Assembly (NCBI GenBank): GCA_029339195.1
Contig: JAPTJF010000093.1
Span: 1 to 64,000, forward strand
DNA: 64,000 bases
Direction: 5' to 3'
DNA from: Micractinium sp. NFX-FRZ
Taxonomy: Eukaryota > Chlorophyta > Trebouxiophyceae > Chlorellales > Chlorellaceae
Part shown: piece by piece, positions 1 through 12,811 of the stretch
Layout of the letters: the number at the start of each line of letters is the position of its first letter
Position numbering within the stretch: position 1 is the stretch's first letter
Program-made: the position numbers and the translations under genes
Notes under the pieces: generated by a model
The model's database searches: none
The model's input: the letters and a program-made list of their open reading frames with translations, nothing else
Told to the model about the DNA's origin: nothing

Positions 1-1086
1 TTTTGAGGCTGTAACGTTAGTATCCGTTATAACGCATAACGTTAGTTACTAACGCATAACGCACCCCCCAACCCTAGGTACTGCTGTGCGGGCGGAGCGC
101 TGCTCGGCAACTGGCGGCGCGGGCGCCTGACCGCCGAGGGCTGCTGCTCAGCGAGGGCGAGCTGGCCGCTTGCACTGGAAGGCATCCCCCTGCCACACCT
201 TTCATTCATTTGTCTATTGCAGTCGCACACCCTGTTCAGTGCGGCCCTCCACCCCAGACGTGGTCTGCCAGGCCGCTGGAAGGCCGAGCTCCGCCTTGCT
301 TCCAAGGGGAAGCGGGTGCTGCTCTGCCTGGGTGGTGCAGACAACGTCATGGGCTCCCAGGTGTAGCAACCAGTGCGGGAAGCGGCCTATGCTACACGGG
401 GCTGTTTCACGCATGCGATCGACAATAGCAAGTGAAGCGGGCCGCGCTGCATGCACCGCGTACCCTGCCTGCCGAGTATCCCACACCAGCTGAGTAGGTG
501 AGTTGTGGAGAAGGCCATGGGCTGGTTGAAGGGAAGGGCCGCACTGCAGGCCGAACGGTTTGCGTCGCTTATGTCCTGGCCTGCCCCAGCACGATCAAGC
601 AGTTGCCCAGCCCCCCCATTGTACGTGGAGGTTGTGGAGGTGCCCGTGTGGAGGTGCCCTGTGACGGCCAGCGCGGTCGGCCATTGGTGCCGGGCATGCC
701 TTGCGGTCATGATCATGCCACCTAGCTGACATGTAGATCCCATCGTCACTCCGATGCATTCCGCCGCTCCGCAAGTCGGGCAATGTGGCCACAGGCAGGT
801 GATATGCAGAGAGCATGATGGCCACCTGTGCACCGCCCGCCCGCCCTCCGCCAGCGAGGCGCAGCTGGGCTCAGACCAGCACTGTCGTTGCGTGCACTCA
901 GATCGAAGGTTGCGCGCCCTGGCAGGCTGTAGATAGCACCTGCAAGGGCAACAGCGACAGCAGCACAAAACTCAAGTGGCGCTGCTGTCCAGCAGCACTC
1001 GTGCATAGCACCTGGCCTGATATTGGCCAATTCACACGATACAAGCACCCTCAGTCGCCAAAAATCTCTGCAAGTCGCTAGTGGCA
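1..1086. other. Upstream region, no supported gene
   Basis: The first 70 bases are AT-rich and hold several short TAACG/CGTTA motifs that are partly palindromic. The rest is GC-rich. The short open frames here overlap on both strands and none matches a family I know. A stretch at about 517-600 on the plus strand reads like an exon fragment (MGWLKGRAALQAERFASLM), which could be the 3' end of a gene starting outside the window or a 5' exon of the MYND gene. I could not join it to anything. The region should hold the promoter and 5' UTR of the gene starting at 1087. Confidence 0.5.
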
Positions 1087-4000
1087 ATGGCAGACAGCGG
1101 TGGCGACCCGCTCGAAGTGACGCTGGAGCGGATGCAGGCCGCCTGCCGAGAATTCGCGCCGGACGAGCGGCCGCCAGAGCTGACGCATTACCTGCGAAGC
1201 CTCGAGGGCTTGCAGGCGAGCGGTTGTGCGGGGCGGGGCGGCGCTGGCGGGAACTCTTGGAGAGCGACATTCTGTCTTGTGCCCTTGCACTTGCTTGAAC
1301 CAACATCGCTGCCCTAATTCCCGCCTTGCAGGCAGCAGAGAGGGAGCTGAGGGCGGCCCAAAAGGCCCTGGGTGCAGTGCCTGACATGCACCGCCCTGAC
1401 ACCGATGCACACCCATGGATGGAAGCAGCCGACTCCTCAACTGTGCTCTACCAGGCACGACGGGCGGGGGCGGGGCGCTTTGTTTGAAGCATTCCTAACG
1501 CATGCAAGCGTGCAGGGCCTGCTATGCCGACCGCACTGCAGTCACACTTGTGCCTGCAACGGAAGGCATGGCCCACCGCCCTGCTCTGCGTGTGGTGCCA
1601 AGTGTGGTTCTCTGTCAATGCAACCACATGGTATGTTTTAATACAACCACATGTCCCGCAGGGCCTAGCCACGCTCGTCCAAGGCGCGGTGGCGGGGCTG
1701 GGGGTGGGCTGCTACATGCTCTCCCCCAGCATGCAGCGCGTGCTCCACAGATCCGTCCTGTTTGTGAGTCCGCCGCAGCGCCCCTGTCCATGCCATGCCA
1801 TGCCCACCCACCCTGCCCCACGCGCTCTCCACCCTGCCCCATGGTCATATCGTGCCTGTCGCCAGTGCGGCTCTGTGTATTTGCCATCCGGCAATTGCCT
1901 TGCTATGGGTGCCCGCCCGCTGATCATGCAAACGTGGGTGCCGCCCTGTGTGCTGTTCATGCCGCAAATGCCCTGCTATGACATGTGCCGGCCTGCTCAC
2001 CAGAAGAATAGGAGTCCACATCATAATTGCCAAACTTTATGAACCTTAAGGTTCATTACTGGACGTGTGTGGTGCAATCCTGCTCCGCAAACTGCCCTCC
2101 CAATTGTGCCGCAGCCTCACTTCTTTGAGCTCAACGGACGGCAAACCGGCGGCGGCCTGCGGACACGTGGGTGCAGACGCACAGGATCTGCATGTTTCGA
2201 ATGCTTGCCAGTACTTGGAAGCACCAGTCTCTCTCGTGTCTGGCCCCTCGCTGGCAGGCAGGCAGGCTGGCTGGCTGGCTGGCAGGCCAGGTGCTTACCT
2301 TCTCTAACAAAGCACGTGCAGTGTGCCCCCTCCCATCCTCCTCTCTTCAAACCCCTCCCCCCTCCCTTTCACCCCCTCCCCTCCCTCCCCACCCGCCCTT
2401 GCAGCCATGCACCGGCCGGTGCAGCTGCTGCAGCGCATGGGAGCTGCCTTCATTCTGTTTGCTGACCCCTCGGATGCCAAGACCTTCATTGACCCTCTGG
2501 AGATGCTGGGAGGGGGCATGGAGGAGGTGTGGCCCGGCATCACAGGTGGGCGAGTGCCCGGGCGGGCGGGCGGGGAGATGTTGCAGGCAGGCAGGCAGGC
2601 TGGCTGGCTGGTGAGCCACCGTGCTTTGCACAGCAGAGGCATGCTGTCAGAAAGTGCACATGGAGAGGGGGGCAGGGCAGGCGGTCAACCGGGCACACTG
2701 CACACCTGTGCACCCCAACCCTACCCAACCCCCGCTGCTGGCTGCAAGTGCACCACCACCGCAACCTCCACGCCCTCCCCCCGCCTGTGCCTCCCTGCAG
2801 CAAAGTCCCCTGCCATCGAGTGTGCAGAGGCGCGGCAAGCACGGCGCCTGCTCCCCACCCAACTCTGGGTGCCCTCCCTGCCCGCTGAGCCGCCCCAGCA
2901 GCGTTTGGGGGCAGCCAGCAGCAATGGCAGCAACGACGCCAGCGGCAGCGGCGGCGGCGGCAGCAGCTGCAGCACACCCAGCAGCAGCCAGCAGCAGCAC
3001 CAGCAGCAGCGGCCGGCGCCAGCTGTGTCTGCCATGGGTGCAGCTTTGGAGGTGGCTCTGCGCGAGCGCTGTCGGGGGGTTAGCATGGACGATGTGCGTC
3101 GCTGGGGGTTGATGATGTGGATTGAGTTGGCGGGTGTGGCTCGCCTGTTGGGAGACCACCGGGCACCCTCGCTCGACCGCCTTCTGGTCGTGTCCCAGCA
3201 GGCCCTCAGCAGCGGCCTGCTAGACGCGTACGAACAGGTTCGCGTCGTCCACATTGCGGGCAAGCAGGTGGGCGGCGGCACGCAGCTGACGGCCGCGTTT
3301 GTGGCGTCGCCGCGCGGCCAGGCATTGGCGCAGCTCCTCCAGGCGGCCATCCGCCGGGCAGAGGGGGCACGTATCTACAAGGAGACCGCTGCCCTGGCGC
3401 GCGATCTGTGCCCGCTGCTGCTGCTCACAGCGCAGGGGCAGCGGGGCAGCGAGAGGGAAGCCACTCTGGGGCGCATGCATGAGCTGGTGGGCCTGCTGAG
3501 GTGCGGGGGGCAGGGGCGGGGTGTGGGTGTGGGTGCACACTGCCGTTGCAGATTGGCAGGCGCGCGTGCATTGCCACTGCCATGCACTCGCACCCAACGC
3601 CCTGCCAGCCCTGTTTTTGCCTGCTCGTGTATTGGGACACCCGCGGGCGTGCCAACAGGCTTTGGTCAGCCGCCCCCTCACCCCCGTCCCGGCGCAGCGT
3701 GTGGCGCAAGCGGTGCAAGCCCTGGCTTCCCAAAGCAGTCACTCGCCAGCTGGCGGAGCTGGACCGGCTTGTGGAGCAACAAGTAGAGGCGCTGAAGCAG
3801 CAGGCATTGAGCGGCACACTGGAAGGTGTGTGGTCCCCCGCCTGCATCGCCCCGCCCCGTGCACGCCTTCCTTCCTGCCCCGTGCTGTGCCTATACGCTG
3901 TACTGCGTGCTGTGCTGACACGCTGTGCCCCGCAGCACAGGGACGGTGCTGTAGCCATGTCCCCACAGCGGCATGCCGCCCACCCTGCGCCCGCAAGCGT

Positions 4001-4516
4001 GTCACCTTCACCATTGAGCACTGGTGAGCCACACACACACACGCACCAAACATTCGTTGCCCCAGGCACTGCCTGCCAAACCCGGCACCTGCAGGCCTGG
4101 GCATGGGGGAGGCTGCTGACGTGGCGGCGCCCGTGTGCGCCCACTGCGGCATCGCAACCCTGCACCTGCGCGCCTGCTCTGCGTGCCAGGGCGCCAGCTA
4201 CTGCTCGCGCGCCTGCCAGGGTAGGAGATCATCCGGGGGCGAGGGAGGTGGAGGGCAGGAGACACACGAGATGGGGACCGCTGGGCAGGGTCCGTACCTG
4301 CCGGCGCTTACAAAATGTACTCACAAATTGGCGGCGTCGCGTGCTGCCTTCGCCGAGGAGCTCTCACACGCGTCAAGCCTCACAAGTGACCCCCCAAGCA
4401 AGGCCTGACACCTGAAACCCTTGCACACTGCCGCCGCAGTGGCCCATTGGAAGGCACCCGGCGGGCACAAGGCGGCATGTGCGGCACTGGCGGCTGCAAA
4501 AGCGGCACGAGCTTGA
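1087..4516 (+). CDS. MYND zinc-finger protein
   Basis: Spliced gene of unknown function ending in a MYND zinc finger, a domain that usually mediates protein-protein contacts. Exons with matching phase are 1087-1215, 1332-1454, 1662-1763, 2405-2545, 2801-3500, 3698-3825, 3936-4023, 4066-4220 and 4440-4516 (stop TGA). The finger is split over the last two exons: CAHCGIATLHLRACSACQG, then YCSRACQ, then VAHWKAPGGHKAACAALA. This gives the C-x2-C, C-x2-C, C-x3-C and H-x-C pattern, with the protein ending 11 residues after the last Cys. The large exon encodes a Ser/Gln-rich linker followed by a helical region without a recognised fold. The exon ending at 1215 would use a GC donor. An exon somewhere between 1763 and 2405 is still missing: one extra base is needed for phase, and I could not place it. 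The 5' three exons could therefore belong to a separate gene. The MYND finger is certain; the N-terminal half is tentative. Confidence 0.7.
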
Positions 4517-5209
4517 TAGCGGCAGTGCCTGACCTCTGTGCCTCGAGCCCACCTGTAGCCGCCATCTGCACGGCTGTCCACCTCCTTCCATTCCCAAGGG
4601 TGTTATTGTCACAGTCGCAATTGCCCCTACACGTGTACGGACCGGCTGTTGCACCTGACGGGTTGCTGAGCAGCGCCGCGTTGTGTGCTTCACAAATCAC
4701 TAAGGCTACCACTCATCGGAGGCTGGTCTTGTCAGCAAAAGGAACCAAAAGAACGTCAAGGGCACGTCACTGAGCAGCGTAGATGGCACTCAGAAGGCTG
4801 ATGCCCGTGTGTGCGGACACAGGGCACAGTCAGAAGGTCAGGCGTGTTGAGTTTTGGGGGGTTGGGGGCGGGCCGGCGACGCTAGGAACCGGGCTGAGAG
4901 AGTGCAAATACAATATGCAGTGGGAAGAGGCACTGGGGGTTGGGGAACCTCATGAGGGTGAATGGGAGGGCGGGGAGGGTCGGCAACGCTAGAACATTTG
5001 GCTGGAGAAGGTGCAGGCGGTGTGGGAGACAATGGCGCTAGGGCTGGGAAACCACTTGATATATAATAGATACTCGACACATGGCCGCATAAATCCATAT
5101 GTCTACGTCGGACAGACAAGAATGCTCCCGAGGAGCAACCCCAGGGATGATCTACCTACGGTGCGGCGTGCAGGTGCGGCAAGGGAGGCCCACTGTCGGC
5201 CCGCCCGCC
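4517..5209. other. Convergent intergenic region
   Basis: Lies between the stop codons of the MYND gene (plus) and the PhoD-like gene (minus), so it should hold both 3' UTRs. I see no further gene and no clear TGTAA signal close to either stop. Confidence 0.5.
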
Positions 5210-8200
5210 TCACTGCACTGCGGTCGCCACCACTGTCGGCTTGGCAGCTGCCCCCTTGCCGTTGGCGGGCTTCGCGGCCGGCAGCAGCAGGGACATCACC
5301 AGGTTCAGCGGGTGCGGCACGCTGTGGTCAGCAGCGGCCGAGGCCTCTGCCACGGGAAGGCCTGCCACGCTGGTGGGCGTGCCGGTAGCCACGGTTGCCT
5401 CGCCGGCCTGAGGGTGGCGCGGCACCAGGATGGTGTACGTCTCCTCCGCCTGCCCCCGCCTGCACGTGAGAGGAAGGCGGGGAGGGAGGGAAGGGAGGGG
5501 AGGGGCTCAGGTGCGGGGGTGCGTGCGTGGAATGTTGGTCAAGGGCAGGGGATGACGGTGTGGAGCCCCGGGGGCAGACGGGAGGGACTGCGGCCGCCAC
5601 CAATTGTTGCTATAATTGCAAAGCACGCTTGCACACGGGGAGAGGCACAGCCCCCGCCTCATGAGCGGCCTCCCTGCCCCAGACCCAGCCCTTGTGCTGA
5701 GATCGGAGTTGAGGACCCACCGGTGCTTGGCGTCTTCCACCCGCAGGCAGAAGCGCAGGCCCCCAAAGTTGGGGTCGCTAGGCACGGTGGGCGGCGAGAA
5801 GGGGGGCGCAGCCAGAGAGATGTCGCACCTGCGTAGCGGGGAGGCGGGGCGGGTGGAGAGCGTGGGGCGGGGTGGGGCAGCGAGAGGAGGCTGGGGGGCT
5901 GGGCAGCAGTGAAGCGGCGGGGGGGAAGGGGCGGTGTGCTGCCCAGGAATGGCAACGCTGAGAGCCGGCAGGTGCGACTGCCAGCTGCGCCCCCCTGATG
6001 GCCAGCTAGCCACCCTAGCTCACCAGTTGCGCGCTCCCACGAGCTTGTCGGTGCGCGGGTGCAGGCGGCGTGGGAAGACCCGCACCATCTTCTGCCGCGT
6101 CTTCCCATCCAGGTTGGCTGTGCAGGGGCAGGGCGAGGCGAGGGGAGGGAGGGGCACAGGGTGGGCGGGTGGGCTGGTAGATGAGCAACAGAGGCAAGTG
6201 ACGGCAACGTCGCCTCACGATCCCTGGGCCTGGCTTGGAGTGCCGTTTGGAGGGCTGTGCTGGCGCAGGCAGCAGCCGTGCCAGCAGCTGCTGGGTCCGC
6301 CCTGCGCGTGCTTGCAACATGCAGAGGCCGCTTGCGTGCACGCTAAAACTCTGGCCCACTGCCCATACGCCCATTTGGTGCGCATCGGCAACTTGACCAA
6401 GCACTTGACCACCAAACGCAGCTCAAACCTGGACCCCACAGAGACAGACATGTACCCAATTGGTGCGCGGCACTTGCGCCGGGTTTGTAGGGATGAAACG
6501 CATCCACATGCCCAGTCGGTGCCCAACAGCATCTTGACCACACACGTGCGTCGAGTCCTAGCCCTCCCCACCCTCTGGTGGCACACAAGCCAGCACTCAC
6601 TTGCCCAGTTGGTGCGCAGCAGCATCTTGACGACGGGGTGCGGGGGCGGGCCGTTCATGATGGCAGAGCTGATGATCTGGGGCATGAAGAGCGGGTCCTC
6701 CCTGCACACATAGCGATTGATGGTGGGAGGAGGGGAGAAAAGAGGGCCAAAGTGAGGGGGTGGGGTGGTAGCATAGCACATGAGAGCACTGCTGATGAGC
6801 CGGGACATCCCTGCAGGAGAGTGCACAGGGGAGCGCACACGAGTGTTTCAGGCAGCAAACAGGGGCAGGGGGCCAGGCGGCAGGCAGGCCAACAGCGTGA
6901 GCGTGCACCGCAAGCTCGTCGGTGCGGACAAGCAGAGCCATGATGCCAGCTCAGCACTCACTCCAGAGTCTTCACGCCCTTGTCCCGAGAGTACAGCCGC
7001 CCCACGCCCCCCACGTGCGCATCCCCTGCAGCAGAGCAGGCAGCAAGGTTGCGTGGGAGCGGGTGAGAGAGCGCGTGGCAGGAGCGGCACAAGCCGACGG
7101 GGCCAAAGGGGCGGCAACTTGGGCACACGGGGCGCGGAGCATGCAGGCTGTGCCGCTCGGTGCAGCGCCCATTAGCACAGTGCGCCTTGCAGTGGGCGGG
7201 CATGCTGGAGGCGGGCAGGCAGGCCGGCAGGCGCCATACTCGACAGGATACTGACAGCGACAGGCAGGAAGGCAGGCAGGCAGGCAGGCAGCGAGCGGTG
7301 AGTTGCACTAGTATCGCTGTTGTGCAGCGGATGCCCTACCCGACAGGATGCTGACGCGCAGCTGCTTCTGCAGGGAGAAGCGCTGCAGCATGTGCACAAA
7401 CTGCACCCGCTCCTCTGCAGGCAGCATGGCGGAGGCCAGGCAGGTGCCATGGGGGTTAGCGGGAGCCAATGTAGGTCGGCGCTCGCACGGCGCCGGCCGG
7501 ACGGGCGCAGCAGGCAGCCAGGGGGCTGGGACAGGTGTGTTGCTACTGGGAGTGTTCGGCAGACATCTTCCCGCTGCACTTTCTGGACGGCCCAAGGCCG
7601 CACCGCCAGGGGTGTCACCGCACCGCCCCCCTCCCCAACTAGGTGTTGCCCACCGCCCCACCTTTGTGGATGGCCGCTGCCCATCCGTCCACCAGGTCAT
7701 CCAGGATCTGCAGGGGGCAGCCAATGTCCAAATCAACAGAACACAAAGAGGGAGCACACACTGCACCCTTGCACAGATGGTTGCACAGGCGCCGGCCCGT
7801 CCACCAGGTCATCCGGGAGCTGCAGGGGGGCACCCAGTTCCCCACAACGACAGGATGGACAGAGGAACACGCCGTAAAAGGGCTGGTGGCACGTGCTGCC
7901 TGTACACCGGGCCAGCCAGCACGTGCAGAGGAGACGGTGGCTGAGGTGGTTCATGCAGGTTGTGTGCAACACCCCGCACACAGGTCCCATGCCACACGTG
8001 CCGCCCGCCCACCCACCTCTGGCTGGTCAAACCGGTCCATGAGCCCGCTGCTGCGCATCATCTTGCGCAGGATGCCAGACTTCTTGGCCAGACCCGACAG
8101 GCCTGCGTTCAATAGAGAGACAGACACCATGCCCTCAATAAGCAATAAACAAACAAAGTTAACAAGCAAGCGAACTGCCAGGCCCGGCCTGACCCGGCCC

Positions 8201-11200
8201 GACCGGCGCTGGCCCCAAAGGGAACGGCATTTTCGACCACTGGGGGCGGGGCAGGGTGCACCCAACAGCCTGAACGCCCTCAGCAGCGGGATGGCGGGAG
8301 GGAAGAGGACTGCGTGGAGGTGCGCGAATGCAAGAGCAGTGACAACGGTACAAAACCACCAAACAAGGCCGCCACACCCTGGGCGCACCCTGGAGGATGC
8401 CCTCGGCGGCGGGGATGGCAGGGAAGATGAGGGGGCATCCGCACAGCACCACAATGTGCTGGGGGCCAGGTCCCACCTCCATCACCGCCTTCTCCAGCAG
8501 GTCGTAAGTGGCCTGCATTGGAAGGAACATAACGGGTGAGCTGACCCCCCGTTCACACGCCCCTCCCGCGTCCCCAACTTCCCGCCGCTCAAAGGCCCAC
8601 GCCACCACCCGTTGGCGGCTGCGCCCTTCTTTTGCCCGCAGCATGATGCGCACCTCGCTGCACCCGCCTTCTGCAACCTTCCGCAGGCGGGAGTGTGGCC
8701 TGACTCCACAACACCTCTCCCCTCAGGCCTCCCTCTACCTCTCCCGCTTCCTGCCCCCTCACCTGCGGCATGATGCGCGCCTTGCTGCGCTGCGAGCGCA
8801 TGTCAACGGCCAGCAGCAGCACCTGGGGGCCCATGTACTTGAGGGAGTGGAAGTCGCTGCAGGGTGGAAGGGAGCAACAAGAGGAGGGAGGCACACGTGG
8901 GAGGGGAGGCAGGATGTGAGGGGGCAGCCGGCAGCAGCAGCAGCAGCAGCTGGGAACCACAAAGCCCACGCCAGACCCCACAACAGCTCAACCGCCGCCA
9001 CCGGCCCTCAGGCGCTATTGGCGTGCACATGCAACCTCCAACCGGGCCTCCACAATTGAGCACAGCAGCAGGTGCAACAGCACCAGGCGTTGCATTCCAC
9101 AGGGACTCACGAGCCGTCGTTTGCGCCCAGGAACTCCTTGGCCTGTGCGTTGAACGCGTCGGTGGTGTGCTGCTGGAACAGCAGGTAGAAGCGGCGCGCC
9201 ACCGCAAACAGGCCCTGCACACACAGTCGGTTGAGCAGCGGTGCGTTGGGCAGCAGAAGTGCAGCGGGCGCGCAGGAAGGTGAAAAAGGCACGCCACTGC
9301 GACATCACCTTGCAACAGGCCCTGCCAACCTCATGGCAATTGAACCCTATAGCCACGCCCCTCGCACTCACCACCCCCCAAGCACGCCTTCCTGCCGCCC
9401 ACCCACCCCATACCTTGGGACACGGGGCAGCTCTGCACGTCCACCTCAAGCATGCCATGCATAGCACCCTGAGCACCCTCCATGCATGCTGCCATGCACA
9501 GCACACCCAGCACGTCCCCCTGCCACCACCTGCCCCGCACCTTGAACACTGGGCAGTTCTGCATGTCAGTCTCGTAAGACCCATACCCGTCCCAGATGTC
9601 GTGGTCGTCCCTGGGGCGGGGCGAAACAAGTGCCAACGTGAGCAAACAAAAGGCGACAATGCTCTCTTTCTTCCTAATGATTGGCACAAGACACCAGTCC
9701 GGGAGTTGCTGCATCCTTTGTGCGCCAGCAGAGAGGGGAAGGAGAGACCTAGGGGGATGAGGGGCAGCAAGGCGGGGGTTGCCCGCCATGCGCAGGACCC
9801 ACACGCGCGAAAGCGCCACAACCCAGCCTTACCATCCGATGTGCTCACCACACCACACCATGACCTGTGCGATGTGGGCAACGCCTTGCTGCACTGACTG
9901 CTAACCACACTTGCACCCGCTCCTGCCCCGCCCACAAAACCGAGTGCTGAACGCATTGGCGCCGCCCCCCTGCCCCACCCACTCACCACATCATGACCTG
10001 CGGGATGGAGGCAAAGGCCAGCTGGATCTCGGGCGTGGCGAAGCAGGAGAGGTAGTTGGTGAGATAGTTGTGGGTGGACTCCGCCTCCATGCCCGGGGTC
10101 CACGGGGCGCTCGTCTTCTGCGTGCTGCACGCATGAGCAGGTGGGCGGGGAAGGGGAGCAGCCGATCGGAGGGGCAAGGTAGCGGGGGGCACGGCTCCGG
10201 GTCAGAAACAAGTAGAGGTGGGTGCCCTCCGCCTTGCCGCCAGGTCCCGAGAGCAGGGCACCCGGGGCGGGGCTCCCAAGAGCAGGGCAGAGGAGGGTGG
10301 GGGGTACCCAACCCAGAGGTGCCGCAGTGCTGCCTGCGGCCCTGGCTTTCACCCTCCTGCCCTCGACGAGTCAGCAGTACGACCACGGCAGCAGGCAGCA
10401 CAAGCACGAGCAGCATTCCGGCGCTCACTGTGCGTCCTGGGCGCCCCAGGTGCCCAGCTCCTTGCACAGAGGGTCCTGGAACACGCAGTCGCAGTACAGC
10501 TGGTCGCCTGCACGGCGCAGGGTTGATTGCAGTGCCATTCAGCAAGCATTATTTGGACAGGAGGGTGGTGCAGCGAGGCACAGTCGCAGTTGAGCGTGGC
10601 GCCGGCATGCTGGAGGGCTGAGGTGCGCCGGTGCGACTGCAGCGATGGCCAGCACCCTCCAAACGGCTGTCCAAACCCCCGCGGACCGCTGCCGTGGCCT
10701 TCCCCCCTGCCCTCGCGTCCTGCGTCACCCCAACCCTCCATCATCCCCGCCCGGGGGGTGCGCACCTCCTCCCACCAAGCAGTGCATGGGGAATGCAGAG
10801 TGGAGGGCGAGCAGGTCACGCCAGAGGTAAGTGGGGTCCTGGCGCTCGGGGGCGTCAGCACCCACGTTGGAGGAGAAGCCGTTGCACGAGTAGTAGCCCC
10901 TGCGATTGTGGTGGTGATGACGTGGCGAGCAAGGGTGAAGGTTGGGGTTCTCGACACCGGCACATTGCATGTAGTACGGGATGCAACTGAGCAGGCACGG
11001 GGTTGGCGACCACATGCACAGTTTGACAACCGGGGTGGGCAGGCAAGCACTAAACGCGATCTTGAAGCATCTCGGTCAGGTAATGCAGGTCAAGAGGGCA
11101 GAGACAATGTCGGCGGGCAGCCCGAAGAGGCAGCTAGGCACCGGGCAGCGGGTGGGGGGAAGTGGCGGGGGACAGATCAGATTCCCTTCTGGGCGACGCC

Positions 11201-11690
11201 ACCAGGAGCGGCAGGCATAGCACGCCACTGTCCCACCTCACCAGTGCATGGGCTGCCCAATGGCCGGCAGCCAGAAGGTGTAGGTAGGGGTGGTGGCGGT
11301 GCCGTTGTCCCCTCCAGCGGTCGCAATCCGGTACTGGACGGCCCGCTGGAACGGTGTGAGGGGGAGCGCCAGCTCGTAGCGCCAGAACACCCAGCCCTCA
11401 CACGAGTCCAGCTGGGTGGGCGACAGCTGCCACTGCTCGTTGGAGGCAATGGCCTCGTCGCCATCACGGAAGCTGTCGGTCATCGTAAGAATGGGGCCCG
11501 CGGCGGCGGCACCTGCCGCGGGAGCCGCTCCGCCGGCGGCGGCGGCGCCGGTGCGGGTGACAAACAGCACGCTGCCGGTCCAGTTATTGGTGCCGGGTAG
11601 GCTGTTCTGATACCTCAAAAAGGGGCCGCAGGTTGTCAGCGTGTCGGCGGGAGGGCCAACGCCCGACGGGAGTTCGCTTTCCCCACCCAT
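5210..11690 (-). CDS. PhoD-like metallophosphatase
   Basis: Predicted metal-dependent phosphoesterase of the PhoD-like family, in the branch found in fungi and algae; substrate unknown. Sixteen exons, high to low: 11690-11242, 10899-10766, 10507-10429, 10124-9987, 9610-9541, 9214-9111, 8856-8763, 8512-8389, 8102-8017, 7707-7662, 7414-7340, 7025-6962, 6701-6601, 6117-6024, 5828-5721, 5459-5210. All phases agree and give 671 residues. Metal-site motifs are VGGGDQLYCD (about 193-202), WDDHDIWDGYGSY (about 267-279) and SGDAHVGGVGRLYS (about 466-479). The family block HIVVLCGCPLIFP is present. No signal peptide is visible, so a cytoplasmic location is likely. The ATG at 11690 was chosen because the protein is well behaved after it; the frame stays open to 11843, so a longer N-terminus is possible. 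Five exon edges have decayed copies in the adjacent introns. Confidence 0.88.
6366..6634 (-). repeat. Three echoes of the PhoD exon 13 donor edge
   Basis: The real region 6601-6634 (CCCAGTTGGTGCGCAGCAGC) recurs at 6508-6541, 6451-6475 and 6366-6400 in increasingly changed form inside the following intron. Confidence 0.75.
7234..7360 (-). repeat. Echo of the PhoD exon 11 donor edge
   Basis: CGACAGGATACTGACAGCG at 7240 matches CGACAGGATGCTGACGCGC at 7340. Confidence 0.7.
7687..7830 (-). repeat. Echo of the PhoD exon 10 acceptor edge
   Basis: CCGTCCACCAGGTCATCC and the CTGCAGGGGG acceptor occur at 7686-7716 (real) and 7798-7830 (copy). Confidence 0.85.
8636..8792 (-). repeat. Echo of the PhoD exon 7 donor edge
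   Basis: GCATGATGCGC followed by CTTGCTGCG/CTCGCTGCA occurs at 8768 (real exon end) and 8641 (copy). Confidence 0.7.
9414..9575 (-). repeat. Echo of the PhoD exon 5 donor edge
   Basis: CTTGAACACTGGGCAGTTCT at 9541 (real) matches CTTGGGACACGGGGCAGCTC at 9414, and the match continues for about 15 more bases. Confidence 0.7.
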
Positions 11691-12811
11691 GGCCGTATCT
11701 GGGGCTTCGGGCAACAGTGGTGTCCTACAGAGGAGCTGCAAGATGCCTTGAAATGCCTTGGCAGCTGTCTGGGTGAAGAGCGCAGTACAACCTGTCGACC
11801 GAGAGCAAGCTTCTCTCAGGGCCTGACCCAGCCTGGCAGCCACTCCGCTCGTGACGAGGTAATAGAAGCTGAAGTGCGGCGAGTTTTACATGCATTACCG
11901 TTGGGATGTGCGCTGGCACTCTTCCCACAGCGCGCTGCATCGCTCGGCGTCCTGCCGCCGCCACCGTTGATATCGCTGGGATGGGCCGATCCTCTGCACC
12001 AAACCCCGCTACCAAGGATGCCCAGATTTGATAACCTACGATTACAGCAAACCTGCCAAGCCAAGTCAACACAGCATAAGCCAGGCTCGAAGGGTTGACG
12101 GCACCTTCAGGCGGAGGCGCGGCTGCAGTGTCAGCGCTGGCACACGGTGCATCTCGCTGCACCGGGCGACCAGTAGAGTGCTCCCCTGGCGCGACCATTT
12201 TCATTCTACTGAAAGCCATTCTCCTTGGAGAATTCCTTTTACGCACCTTGCTGTGCTGCTCCTGCAGGTCCGCTGCTCGGCGCTGCCGCTCGCAGGCGCC
12301 CAACAGCGCTCGCGCAGCTCGCCACTTCCCCTGCTCACGGACTTCACGCCGCGGTAGGTACTGACATTTCTGCTTTTCGAGTTTGTTGTTTGCTAATAAT
12401 TTATCTGTCAAGCCAATCACCACGCACCACGCCTGACCCAGCCTACAGCTGTTCTCCTCCGCTGCCTGCCCCGTGCATGCTGAGCACCCAAATGTGCAGT
12501 GCTGCCCGCCATGCATGGCATGCCTCCACAACTGTTGAGCCGCGTGCCTTTGCAAGTCTCGCACCCAAGTTTCCTTTCATTAGCTCTTAGTGTGCGCCCG
12601 CACCACGGGACTCTCTACCAAGCGCTCACTTGCTTCGCAGCGCCCTGTTTTGCCAACACACCTGCTGATACTTGCCGCCTCTCACATCTTGCATGCACTA
12701 GAGTAACTCCTCATCCCGGCCTGGAACGAAGTTGGCGCCGCTATTGCCCCCTGATCGAGAGATGTGTGTGCCTCACATTTGTGCCTGTTCCAAAATTGAA
12801 GAGGCAGCTTC
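11691..12811. other. Divergent intergenic region with one unassigned ORF
   Basis: Separates the divergent PhoD-like gene and the membrane-protein gene and must contain both promoters. A minus-strand frame from 12564 to 11725 is open for 279 codons. Its middle part has a basic, charged stretch followed by a hydrophobic segment (WLGRFAVIVGYQIWASLVAG). It resembles no family I recognise, and overlapping frames on the plus strand are also open. It might be a real small membrane protein or a 5' exon of the phosphatase gene. I do not call it a gene. Confidence 0.35.

Noticed and set aside
2721..3350. Minus-strand open frames opposite the large MYND-gene exon
   Set aside because: Their composition mirrors the Gly/Ser/Gln-rich plus-strand exon and they show no family motif.
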